Below, piece by piece: positions 22,504-34,797 of a DNA stretch of 64,000 nucleotides. The notes below the pieces were generated by a model. It saw nothing but the letters and a program-made list of their open reading frames with translations. It was not told the origin of the DNA and did not search any database. The stretch's first letter is position 1; each line of letters opens with the position of its first letter. Source of the stretch: Brugia malayi (lineage: Eukaryota; Nematoda; Chromadorea; Rhabditida; Onchocercidae); assembly GCF_000002995.4 (NCBI RefSeq), contig NW_025062478.1, positions 7,354,001 to 7,418,000 on the forward strand. Direction: 5' to 3'. Position numbers and translations under genes: made by a program.

Positions 22504-25348
22504 TTTCTCGTTTGACAACTGGGTCCATTCCTGTGTTTGCAGCTAAATTCTGAAAAAAAAAATCCAGTGGGTAAGATGCTGAATTTCTTTGTCAAAATAC
22601 TTAACAAAAGCTTTATGGGACAAACTTGATTGATTTCGGTCGGTGTTAATAACTCTGCAATAAAAAAGCTTAAATAGAATCTGTTTATTTGATATATGAA
22701 TGATGGTAGTATTGAAATGCGAGATCAATAATCACATATCACATAACAAATTAATTAATATAAAACGTACTCTTTCTATACTTTCATTCATTCTCAGTAT
22801 AGCTTATTTAAGAATGTGTTCAATCATTACGCTATCCTTCTTTTCACTTATTTGCGTGTTGACAGATTGAAAATGAAATTAAGTTGTAAAATGATCTAAT
22901 ACTTGAAACAGATATGAAATTTGTGAAAATTCATCTAAAACTTTGTTGAGCTATTCTGCCAAGCGACTGAATGGTGATATTCGGTCGATTTAACTAATGA
23001 AAATCAACTACTGCTATTAAAATATAACTACATACAAAATATAATTATTGCCAATTTCGTTTACCAATGCAAATTCATAAAATGGATACTTAACCGAAAT
23101 TCAAGGAAAGACACCTTAATGACATATTGAAGGGTTTAATGACTTACATCTGATTGTAAAGATGAAGGCTAATGCAAAAATTTTATCGACAATTTCGACA
23201 TCACCTGTCACACTAACTGAGTAATGGAGAAAGAGCATGAATAGGAAGATAAAGAGAAACAGACTTTTAGTTTGACTAATTAATTATGATGTGGTTGATG
23301 CTCTCCAAGAGAATCTTTGTCGAGATTAATCATAAAAAATTGCCAATGCATCCATTATATGAGCATCCTATCCAAAAATTTTTTAGAGTATCTCTAAATT
23401 CAAACCAAAACAATGTCGCTCCAATTCTGATATTACTCGATTTTCCATGAAATCCTCAACAATACTAACAAATTTTGCCTCTTCCTGTCCATCTGCAAAA
23501 AGTGTATTATTTCTTTATTTATGCTTTTTCACTAATTTCACATTTTAGTTTTCATACTCACATTTAGAAAGGATTAAAATAATTTGGATTTGCAATGAAT
23601 GAATTAGATTGAACGCAGTTATTTTAACACTGCTCGTTGTTATTACCCGTACCAATGGTACTTGCTGCTTCCTATTAAATAAGATTGAAATTTTTTTTTC
23701 CTCTTTTCAACTTTTCATATTAACACCGACATTTGATCCAGCTGTCTTGCTTTCATCTTTTTTTTTTTTTAAATTTTAGAAAGCTCTGAGTTTTTTGAAG
23801 CAATATGCAGAGATTTGAAGGAAAAAATTTGAGAAAATTAAAAACTTATCAGGACCAGTCAATCAGCAATCAATCCTAATTCCATCTTATTTCATTCTGA
23901 GAGAAAAAAGAGGGTAAAATGTAAAGGTGGAATTGAAATATGGAAGATGAACTTGTCTCTTTTTTCTCAAATTAATGACAACACTGTCGATAAACTAATG
24001 AGACAGGTTCTGTTACTATTAATAATTCAAAAATTTGCTCTAAATGAAGACCAGAATGAAAGTTGACTGAACCATTTGACATAGCTAATGTATCCCTGTT
24101 TTCCCTGTTTTTTTTTTTTTTTGTATTTGGAGAGCATTTTAATCATAAGTTCAACCCAGTAAAAAAAAAAAAAATATCTCTTAATTTCTTAATAAATTTC
24201 AAATATGCCGTTATTAAATTCACCTTAGCTGCTTTTCTGTTTTCCACCGAAAATGAATCGTACTTCTTTTTGTAATAGACTGTTTTCAACTCTATGATAC
24301 AGTTGTTCAAATTTCAGTTAATTTGTTGAGGTCGGAAGCTGACAAGCAGTGTATTTGAAAATACAATTTAATAACACATTTTCAACAAAAAATATTTACA
24401 TTCGTAATAAACTAATCTTAATGCTGATATTAATCTATTCTCTACTGGGAAGAGCCTAGGCTTCTATTAATAAATAATGTAATTAAAACTCCAAATATTG
24501 GAATTACATGGAAATACGATAAAGTTAATCTCTATAATGCTTCCGACTTTATATTTCTGTTTGGTTTTCATTAAAAAAACATTGAAATTCACTATCAAGT
24601 ATGAATAGAACTTTATAAACAACCTAACCTACCGTATTCCTGAAACAATTGTACTAAACTTAAAAATCTTTCTGTACCCATGCGATATTTGCTTTATGTA
24701 ATATTTATTTGTCGTAGAGGGTTCATACCGATATACATAAATGCCAATTTTCGAATGATTTATTTCCTGATTTCTATTGCTTTGCACAATATTCTCTTAT
24801 CTTAATCAGAAGTTAAACAAACTAAATTCCAGCAATCTGTTAGATTATTATGATAAATGATCTGTAATAGAAGCAAACGGATTTTATTTTCTGAAATAAT
24901 TCAGAAATGTAAAGAAAATCTAGCAAAAAAACCAGTCGTTATCCATAAACTTTTCTCATTTCAGAAAATTTGCAGAAAATTTTTGAAAATTTTCTTAAAA
25001 TTGATACTGCTTTCTTATAAACTAAAATTGTAAATGTCAAAAAGGATGAATTTGTTTCTGTACAAAGAAAGGAGAGAAGATAAGAAGAAAGTCGAAATTG
25101 CACAATGAATCCATAGAGACAATTTAATTTATGCGTTGTTGGTAGTGAATAGGTAAATTATGGAATTCTAAAATAAGTGCTATGATTTGAAGAGATGGAA
25201 GGTGATAAATCGCCGGAACTTATCTGAAATGTAGTTAAAAATGAATAATTTCAATGAGGAGGAAGTAATGGAATAAGAAGAGAGACACTGGATAAGAACT
25301 AATGTTGATTGATAAATTAGTTAGGACAGATGGAATTGATCAAGTTCG

Positions 25349-25546
25349 TTGAAGTATGAAATGAAAAGAGGTACTCATGACATAGGTCGTGCTGGTTTGG
25401 TCGCCAAAACATCGTCGAATGATCGTCAAGTTGTCGTGTGCTGTCCCCCAACAATGCCAATCAAATGCCCAGCCAAGCAAACTTGTTTCAACGTATATAA
25501 CACTTCCACTGTCTATTTCAATATGATCAATTATATAATATATTGA
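25349..25546 (+). CDS. cysteine-containing exon-like patch, unknown
   Basis: A locally GC-richer stretch (25380-25500) is open on both strands. The plus-strand frame reads a cluster of cysteines, VVCCPPTMPIKCPAKQTCFN, which looks like a small disulfide-rich motif. There is no plausible ATG near the left edge (the frame opens with TTG) and no signal peptide. It may be one exon of an unidentified gene or a gene relic. Confidence 0.2.
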   Translation: MKYEMKRGTHDIGRAGLVAKTSSNDRQVVVCCPPTMPIKCPAKQTCFNVYNTSTVYFNMINYIIY

Positions 25547-28500
25547 AACATGTCGACTGCCATTTTCAAAATGCAATTTTCACTCAGGTGTCACTCTATT
25601 GGCAAGCTTAATAGTACTGAAAATTATTATTTCAAGCTCTTCCTTGTTTAACAATTAATATCGCAATTTTAAAAACAGTGTACAGATTTAGCAGATTTAA
25701 ACTGTGCTGATAAAAGCAAAAATTAAAGGAAGAATTAAAAAGTTTATGTAACAATAAATGGTTGAGAGTGAACAAAATTCTTTTTTATCTTTCACAGAGA
25801 AGAAATTCTTTAAAACATAAATTTGCAAGTATTAAGATTGAGTAATGAAAACTATCAAAGTATCAACTTTATGTTCCGAAAGTGGGAACGGTTGTGAACT
25901 TAATGTTTAGCTGTTGAAATAAAAGGTTAAACCTGAAATTTGGAAATGTTTTTTTTGAAATAATCTCTTTCAAAAGAAGTAACATGGTCACTAAAATCGA
26001 TGATGTGGACTGAACTGATAGTTATAACATGCAGTAAGGTAGGCAATGCTCACTAGAGATTGGTTTAGAAAGATCATTGGCTACTTTGCTGTTAGTCACT
26101 GTCCTCTGCTTTCTTCTTTCCTCATTTTCTTCTTCTCGAAGAAGAGAACAGTGAATCCATAAATATTTTCATTAAGATTTTATCAACCGACCACTTTAAG
26201 TGCAGTACAAATTTTTATTACTTCCTTCTTCTGTAGCCAGATATTGCGCTCTCAAAATACTTTAGATAACACTTTTTTATCTCTTCCTTATGCTTGCCAT
26301 AAATCTTGCCGCTTTCAGTTCCCAATTACATTTTGGCATATTCGGACAATAATTAGCACTTTTCCTCTTCCGATCCAACCCATAGGAGACAATAAGTTGG
26401 AATAAATTAATTCATAAGCGCCAAAGTTAATTTTATATCTTAAAAAAAGTTGCGCAAATAGTCGTCTGCTCAGTATTTACCTCCTGCTGCTATCGAAACT
26501 GCACCACGCATTAATTGGTAATCCTTCTAATCGCAAAAAAAACATATCTCTTTCGAATGTTTAACTTCAAAGTGTTTAGTGAAGCAGTGCCATCTAAGAT
26601 ATTTACTGAACAGTCAGGTTATATACAGTCAGCTTAAAAAATCATATGGATTTCACTAAGAGACAAAATTTAATCTATGCAACCTTCGTTCTTCTTTCCT
26701 AATTCTATCTCGAGCCTCGAATGTGGTACTTACGAATGAAGGAAAGGTATATTGTGTAAAGATAATCATATAAATTCATATAAATAATTAGAGCAGACTT
26801 TCAAAAATGAATAAATTTGCATATATACTTATCACAAAGCAATGCTGTAAATTGTTGAAGCAGTGATGAAACATTAATAAAATTTTAATTTAATCAGATC
26901 AGGAAACCCGAAATCAGAGCAAAGTTTCAATGGAAAATATGACAAAATTATTTTGATTATAACTGACGGTTTTTGCTCGAAATATTTGGTAATTTTAATC
27001 GAGATCAAATCTACTTTGCATATATAATTGACTAATATAATAAGCTCAAAATTTGTTTTAAACATTATTTTCTATTTCAAATGAATATTATTTCACAAAA
27101 TTTTCTGCGTTATGAATACACTTCAGTTGATAACTTATCAAATGAACCGAATTTGACCCATTACAATATTATCTATATATCAATCATCAGCAGAATTGAT
27201 CTAAAGATAAAAAAGATTTCTGTTCATTTAAAATTAAAAATGATTGGCAGAAACTGAAGTAAAGAGCTGCAAATGACAATCAACGAAGCAGACAAAGGTG
27301 ATACTACTGAAGGAAGAATTATCAGCAATAATTGATATATTCATAGTTATCCTTGCCAAGCTGTCCACATCTGTCTTCTTACCTTCAGGATTGTCATTTC
27401 ATAATTTGTTTCCCTTCTACCGTTTCTCTATCCGTCTTATTTAGCTATCATCGGGTAATCTTTTTCATTTAAATATTTAAATTTATCAGCTACTTTACAA
27501 CAAAAAATCGTTCAATCGTTATATTGGATATTTAAATTGTTCAAATGATAAAATATTATCAATGCTAATTTTCTAAAAAAGAGCTTGTACGAAATATTGT
27601 ACTTTGTTTTATAAATCAATTGCATGGAAAAGAATAAAAACATAAAGCCTATAGAATAAAAAATATTTTGATATCTTTTAAATATGACTATTTGTATTTA
27701 TTAATTTCCCTAAATCATTCTAAGCGACTTGATTTTAAATTTTAGCCGAGTATGCATTAGACTTTAAATGCTAAGTTATGCTATACATCCTACTGTTATG
27801 GCTTAGATTTTCAAAGTAGCTCAACATATTTAAGAATATTTGATAAGATAGTTCACTATTTTCAAATGAGACGTGAATAACTGCTATTGAAAATGATGAC
27901 AAGAGATTAGAATGATTCACTAGCAAAGAATTTTACAAAAGTCATAAATTTTGAAAAATGTTTCTGCATTTTTCCCCAACACTCTTGTTCATCGGCTTCA
28001 AAAAAAGAGTTTTATGTTTAAAGTGAAAATAATAAAAAGAGGTCAAAGAGAGATGGCGAATTTTTTTGTGGTTTCAAATCAACTTTTGTAAGTATTTAAT
28101 AAATGGCTGCAACGAAAATATCCAATTCTTAATAATGTTGTTAAAACAAGGACTGATAATAACTTTATTCAGGCATAAGTCTTGATATTTCTCATATTAG
28201 CGAAAATTTGGTGATTAAGATATCTTAGAAGTTTTAACAATAGTTTAGTTTGGAATTTTAGCTACAAACAAATTCTAAATAGCAAAAGGGATTGGATTTC
28301 ACCGGCTGTGAGATCAGAATGACAGCCGAAAAAAAATGATGTGTTATGTTATTTCCTATTTGCAAGGCTTTATAAGAAATTTTCGCTTCTACTATTTAAT
28401 TTTATTTCTATCCTAATTAGAAAACATAATTCAGTTCCGTTTAAATTTTATCAGTGAACTTCTTTTCATTCCATTAATAATCATTTCAAGAAGCAGTGCA

Positions 28501-29846
28501 TCTGTCAGTGCTTTCATTGCATCGAAAAATGAAACAGTGATAATGAAGGGATGACATATTTATCCATTAAATGACTCTTTCCCACTTTATTGATTCATTC
28601 AGTAAGAAAGACAAGTGGTGAGCAGAACGCGAAATAATCGTAAAATACAAAACCTTCTTTATTCGTTAATTTATTTTTAATTTTCGTGAAAAGTAGTTTG
28701 AAAATAATTCAGCTTATTTTATGAAACATATTTCCTTGTCATAATAAAAGTTCAGCTCTATCAAGATTTATTTAGTTTTTAGCTACTATTTCAAACAAAG
28801 TATATTCACGATTTATTTAGTTTACTAAAACTGGAAATGAAATGTTTCAGGTTATCTGGAAGTTTCCGAAGAAACTTGTATATACCTATTTTCATTGGTA
28901 TGTCTGCTAACAGAAATAATTAATGAAGAAATTGATTATTTGACTGCAAATGAGACAAATATTTATCAGTAGAACCACTAAAGAAAAGATTCGGTGGGAA
29001 GAAACAAAAAACAGTTGTGTGAGAGACAGCCAAACTAATGGTTTTGAATTACTTTCAACCTTAAATTAAAAATCTATTTTGATAATGCTAGTGTGTGTCT
29101 TAGTATTTGGATTCGATACCCAACATTTTTAGTTGAAATCACAAAATGAATTACTGATCATTTGTATCATTGAATTAAATATCAACCGCATAGTTGATCA
29201 ATTAGGCATTTTATTCAACTGTAACTTCAGTGTTTACTTATTCGTTTACTTTTTTCACTAACTATTTAGCATTAATTTTTACTAGTTGAGTAGAAAACTA
29301 AACTGAATTGAATTTCGGAAATTTTTAAGTTGTAAATATTATATTATAGACTTCATTTCTGAGCAGTTACGCGATTCCATTGAAAACATAACTGAGGTAA
29401 AATTTTTGATTTCTCTTTATTTTTGTTAGCATTTAATTTGCATGAAATCAGTTTTTTTTTTTCTTTTAAATTTTATCGTTATACAATAACCAATACTCAG
29501 TTTCATTGGATACTTTGAGAATTTTCCATTGATATTACTTTTGATAAGAAAGACACCGCAACTTTTAATAAGTAAACCCTAACTTTTTTTTGTTGTTCAC
29601 CTGCTGGTATCCTTGTCTATAACAAAATAAAAAAAGTCATCTACTCCTTTGTCGTAAACCGCAAATTTGCATAATATTTAATTCATAAATTGTTAGAAAG
29701 CTTATTCATCATTCCACTGCTTATTACCTTATCATATCATAAAAATGGAATTCATTCTAAAAAATCGTTAAAATTTGTTGGTTTCAGGGACTTTAAGCAA
29801 AATCGAAATTTCTATTCACACAAAAATTTCAGAAAAATACCACAAG

Positions 29847-32722
29847 ATGAGTGCTTGTTATATTCTATCATTAAAAGTTGTATGTTTGGTGATCGCAAAT
29901 GCTGGTTTGATTATCGCAATCATCATAGCTGCAGTTCATCTTGGGAACGGTAATTATATCATTTTTTAGGATTTCCTGAAAAACTTTTTCTGCTCATCCG
30001 TTTTTCGCTCTCCAATTACCAATCCATATCTATGATAAAGTTGACTAAGATTTTTTTTAATATAAAGGAACGCAAAGCACGGTTGTGAAATTTACTGATT
30101 ATCAACGCTCCTTAATCAAAATTGTATTAAAAATACCTAAAATTGGCTATCGTCCTATTTCTTTCTTTTTTCGAAGTGTTAGACTTAAAAATGCAGGCCT
30201 TGGTCACTTCTTAATTGTTTCTTTTTCATTTCAGTTCTCATTTCATATTATATGTATCTTTGACATGTATCTTTAAATATATATGCAAATGACAATAAAC
30301 GTAAAAGATCCGTTAGCATTATCATTTCTTTCGATGTGCTTTCAATGCGAATATTGCAGAGGGCAATTATCGATCAGCAAAAGAATTTCTGCTACAGTTG
30401 CAAAGAGTGTATGACACTGCTGTTTATTCATTATTCGACATACTGATATTCTTCATTATAACTAATTTGATAAGTTTTGGGATGCGACTGAAAGTCACCA
30501 TGGATAGTGTTAATTATATCACTCAACAGGTATACTTTATACAAATTAAAACAGACAAACTAAACTAAACTGAAATACTTAATGATTCATCTAGGTTGAT
30601 GATCAGCGCAAAGAATGCGAGGAAACCGTGCGTAGATTCGTATGCGATGCCTTTTTCGTTAAGAAATACTATGAGAATAAACCAACAATTTTTGAACCTG
30701 TTGAAACGTTATCAATTCAGGTACTATAATGACCGTTCATTCCGGTTCACTCAAAATCAGAAATGATCCGTTCAGAATTTCTTTTTTCTTTTCTTCTGCA
30801 TTGAGTTATTCGAACTCCCTCGTTTATGAATGAAATGCGATTAGGTTAGTCAAAATAAAATAATAAATATACTAATTTCAAGCAAGCAGTATCAAGACAT
30901 AAAGAAGTAAGAAAAGAACGAAGCATTGATGAAACAGTAAAAGAAATTAGCAAACAATTAAAAATGCTTAAGAAAATGAACACCGTTATGAACCAGCCGG
31001 AGGCAAAGCTATTTGATTCAAATTTTGTGGTAAAATTTAATTCCAAGAATTGCTTTTATATGCTTTCAATAACTAATCGCTCTTATTTATCTAAAATGCT
31101 TTATTTATCTGAATAATATCGTTTATTTGTCTTTTAAAGCGCTTAAATTATTTGCGATCAAATGCTCAATTTTAGCTTGTTGGTAAAAAATTTTATTATG
31201 AAGTTAAAGCATATGCCGAACTACCTCAGATCACAAATTACTACAGAGAACTTAACTTTGCTAATTGTAGCAGTTATACATTTTATAATAAAATTAAACT
31301 TGGAGAACTTTTCATAATTTGATCAGCTACAGTGATAGATCGATATTTTCTCTTATATTTTGCAATATTCCCGAAGGATTGTCGAAAATTTCCATTTAAT
31401 AGGTTCTTAAATTATTACCAAAAACCAATTATTGTTACTTTTCTCAATAAAAAATTGATGAGTTGAGAAGGGGTAATGTTGATCGATTTCAGAAACTAAT
31501 TGAAGAATTAAACGGAACTGGGCAAACTATAATAGGAAAAGATGTAAGCAGAATAAAACAGGTAAATCCTACGTGTAATAATTTTTGTTTACGACTTTTT
31601 AAAAATATAGATGAAGAAACATATGCGAGTAGACAAATAAAGCAACGATTTCTCTATTATCATGTTGTTGTTCATTTTGTCTAAATATAGTTTTGTTGGA
31701 ATCTTGGTAGTTATGTTAGAGTTTCATAATTAATTTTATTCAGATTTATTGCATCTGACTTCTCAGCATGAAAATTTTGCAGGAAGTTCGACAATAAACT
31801 GATTTACAAAGTAGTTCCCATGGTCATCCATTCTATGAAAAAGTTAATTAAGGTTTTAATTGCTTAAAAATTTTTCAGGACAAGAAATTGTCAAGAACAC
31901 AAGAAGATAAGTTGCGCATAGTGCTTAGATTAGATAAATTTGTTAGAAGTGTAAAATTTATGAAAGCAATTCCTTCTAAAATATCACAAAAAAAATAATT
32001 TAATAAATTTGGGCTATTCATAAAAAGTTAAAAAAAAAAAATAAAAAAATACAATTCTATGACCGCTTCTCAGTAGACCATTTTCTCTATCAAAAGTTTT
32101 CTTATTTTCATCATAAAATTTAAGATTTTTGAGAAATTACTAAAAATTTAGGTTGATAAATTGGATTGCAGACTTAAGAAGTATTTCACGAACAAATCAA
32201 GCGGGAAGAAAATATAAAAGTGGATATGTTGATTTAACGCAGTACAGTATTAAAGATCAAAAGAGCCGAATGATAATCGACAAAACACAACTAAGTGCTG
32301 TGAAAAGCCCAAGTAGCCATCAGGCTAAAACGTCATCTCAAAGTAGAAAATCGATTTCGCCCTTTTCTTCGACGAATCGTGGATTCAGGGCGCCATCTTC
32401 AAAGGTAGCTGAGAAAATTCTTGGGGAAGACAAAACACAATCATCATTACATCGCACAAGTCAGAATCAAGTAACAGTGCACTTATCAACACCGAGTAAA
32501 AAAGGTGCAAAAATGATGAAACTTTTAAAGCCTTCCAAAACTACTCTACCAAAGTCATCCATAAGCCAAAATAGCCTGAAGAGTTTTTCCGGATACGAAT
32601 GCTGTAGTACCGAAAGTAGTACCCAGATATATACCGATAGTGTCATTAAGACACCGATAAAAGAAGAGTCGCGAGAAAATATCAATCAGGAAATGACAAA
32701 AAGAATGAAGATGAGAAGGTGA
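29847..32722 (+). CDS. unrecognised two-TM protein with coiled-coil and Ser/Lys tail
   Basis: I do not recognise the family. Exons: 29847-29949, 30360-30529, 30595-30720, 30883-31029, 31493-31561, 31879-31948, 32172-32722; junctions 1-5 use clear GT..AG sites and keep frame, giving about 411 residues. Residues 9-33 form a strong hydrophobic span (VCLVIANAGLIIAIIIAAV), probably a signal anchor; a second span is near residues 57-76 (DILIFFIITNLI). The middle is highly charged and helical (KEVRKERSIDETVKEISKQL, coiled-coil-like). The last exon encodes 182 Ser/Lys/Thr-rich, probably disordered residues. The final junction is uncertain: this model needs donor A|GTGTAA (31949) and acceptor TTGCAG (ending 32171), while a stronger donor and another acceptor give a different frame. 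ATG 29847 follows a TTTCAG acceptor by 15 nt, consistent with leader trans-splicing. Confidence 0.7.
31996..32007 (+). terminator. possible early 3' end: stop and AATAAA in intron 6
   Basis: If exon 6 (from 31879) is not spliced, the frame runs 39 codons to TAA at 31996-31998, and AATAAA follows at once (32002-32007). The signal is close to the stop, so any 3' UTR would be very short. It offers a truncated isoform ending ...SKISQKK. Confidence 0.35.
32152..32217 (+). CDS. alternative last exon of the two-TM gene, other frame
   Basis: The acceptor ATTTAG ending at 32151, joined in phase 0 to the better donor AGT|GTAAAA (31951), reads VDKLDCRLKKYFTNKSSGKK and one further residue before TAA at 32215-32217. 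It overlaps the long Ser/Lys-rich frame in another register. Splicing by these stronger sites would produce a protein about 160 residues shorter. Confidence 0.4.
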   Translation, partial: VDKLDCRLKKYFTNKSSGKKI

Positions 32723-32940
32723 TAAAATGATCACAATGATGTTCTTGAATTGACAAAAATCTTTCAAAATTTCTAGGTGTCTATAATATTATCGACTGGT
32801 CGTTCCCTGTTCATTAGAGCGTAATTAAATTTTTTTGTGTTAACCGACAACTTTGATCTTGTCGATGTCATATCATAGGTAGAAGTTAAATGGTAAAAGC
32901 ATAGCTGCAATTGACATTTATAAATTTACATTTATAAAAT

Positions 32941-32946
32941 AATAAA
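32941..32946 (+). terminator. candidate poly(A) signal of the two-TM gene
   Basis: AATAAA occurs 219 nt after the TGA at 32720-32722, with no closer canonical signal. It would give a 3' UTR of ordinary length. Confidence 0.45.
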
Positions 32947-33170
32947 TGGACAGTAATTTAGCACTTGGTTATTGAAATATTCAATTGCTGCTTTATTAAG
33001 TAGTGTAACCATAATGACAAATTTAGAATTGAAAAATTTTATTTATGTCGAAAATTCGGATTTTTATACAGGTGACATAATTATTAGTCCTAATAATTTG
33101 AAGTTATCAGAAGTTATTTCATTTAAAATGATTCTGTTCATATCTCAGGTCTTTTTGAATGAAAAAAAAA

Positions 33171-33190
33171 TATATATATATATATATATA
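33171..33190. repeat. (TA)10 microsatellite
   Basis: Ten TA units, preceded by nine A residues, about 450 bp past the two-TM gene. Confidence 0.95.
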
Positions 33191-34725
33191 ATAAAAGCTT
33201 ATGGTACAATTCATTTCAAGAATATTGACTGTTTACATTCCTTGAAAACAGACATATTAGTGTATAATATTTTCACTTTATCCATGCGTCGTCCGAAAGA
33301 AATGAAAATTTAAATCATAATAAGAAATCGTGACAAATTAAATTCAAATTAAAAAATGCTAGGAAGTTGTGAATAAAGAAGTAAGGATTTGTGGTTTGTT
33401 TCCATGAAGACATAAATTTCGTCACTGGTGAAACAAAATAATTTTTAGAGCAGGTTTTCAACTTTGACCCTTTCTTTTTACTACATAAAAAACATTCTTC
33501 CTATATCACTTAATTTTTAATTCCCCATATTCAATGAATGAAAACAAAAATGTTTAGTATATAATTAAAATGCTTTCTCAGTTTGGTATCCACAACTAAC
33601 TTTAAAGTAATTTAATTAAGTTGCATGACTAACCCATAATAGCGTTTAAGATTATAAACAGAATGCTTAACATTAAGTATGATTTCCACTTCAAGTAGAG
33701 TTAATTTTTTTTTAGATAATTGCTCAAAAATTAAATGAAATGAAAGAAGTGAAACATTCCCACAGAACTACAAAAAGCAATAATTATATTTGAAGAAAGG
33801 CTATATTTTTCTGTTAATGATTGGGCAGGAACATTGACGAAAACTTTTTTCATGTTAATTATGGGCTTTGAGAAGAAGAGTGAAAGAGTTTTGGAATTTT
33901 TTGTAGTGTAACAGTTCTTCAAAGCGATTTAAATATCTAAAAAAATCGAATTTAGTAGCATACGAAGCTAAAATTTTATTCAGCATAATGTGATAGAACG
34001 AACTGTCAGATTACATTGGATAGAATTTTTTTTAAAGAATTTGATCACTTATTCTAAAATGTCCACAATTTCGTGGATTAGAAATAAGTCGTCCTAAGAT
34101 TTCAAATTTCTCATTTCACCACCGCATTCAAATTTTTTTTAATCCGTAAATTCTAGCAGCGTTACAATTTCTTTTTCAGAGTTAATGAGCTTAGTCCATC
34201 CACTACAGTACTACTTGAACTGATTATGAATGTAAAGCTTTAAGACATTTAATGGAATGTATGATAGAACTAAATAAATAAACAACTGAAAGCTGTCGAT
34301 TGTATAATAAACTACCGTATTCCACAAAAAATACAAGAATGAAGGAAAGAAACTCCACCTCTATCTTTGTTAATATTCGGACACAACACCTTCCTGTTGT
34401 AATTTAGACGTTATCCGCAGGTATACATGATTAGGAAAAGTGAAATTTTAAGAATTTTACGGGAACATTAATATTGATTAGTCATGTTGAGTCTAGGAGT
34501 CATCAATTAAACAGAGTAATCATTGTAAGCTAAATGGCACTGTGTATTTATAAAATAGAAACGATAAACTGTAAAAATAGCATAAATAGCATAAAAATAG
34601 CCCCATGTTGCTACGTGCTTTTCTTTTTCAGTGCTCGTTATTAAGTTAAATTGCGACAATAAAGCTAGAAATAAAAGATTCCTTATGGACAGTCTCGCTT
34701 TCTCTTTGGTGGTGAGTTTGTCACG

Positions 34726-34797
34726 GATAGATTCCGGTTTACTGATACAAAATCATTTCCAGATGCATGGTTTTGTATCTTAAAACCGAAATACATC
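34726..34797 (+). ncRNA. pre-miRNA-like hairpin
   Basis: The two 30-nt arms, 34726-34755 and 34768-34797, pair at 24 positions: 12 pairs next to a 12-nt loop (34756-34767), a 3-nt symmetric internal loop, 6 pairs, one mismatch, 3 pairs, two mismatches and 3 pairs. Length, loop size and bulge pattern match Dicer substrates. The possible mature arms are near GATACAAAATCA (5') and TGGTTTTGTATC (3'). I recognise no known seed. The strand is chosen arbitrarily; either strand could fold. Confidence 0.4.

Larger units (their letters stand above)
17420..29832. other. 12.4-kb largely non-coding expanse
   Basis: I find no gene here that I would annotate with confidence. Isolated exon-like frames are listed separately (19516-19766 minus, 21347-21631 plus, 25349-25546 plus). 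Other content: T tracts (20279-20297, 24106-24122), a 38-bp tandem duplication (22428-22503), a slightly GC-richer patch at about 21890-22010 without open frames, and purine-rich stretches at about 17600-17930. Promoter sequence for the gene at 29847 is presumably near the right end. Confidence 0.55.

Noticed and set aside
32972..33313. 113-codon plus-strand frame past the two-TM gene
   Set aside because: Opens with TTG, runs through the TA microsatellite (Ile-Tyr repeat) and lacks coding character; it follows the candidate poly(A) signal.
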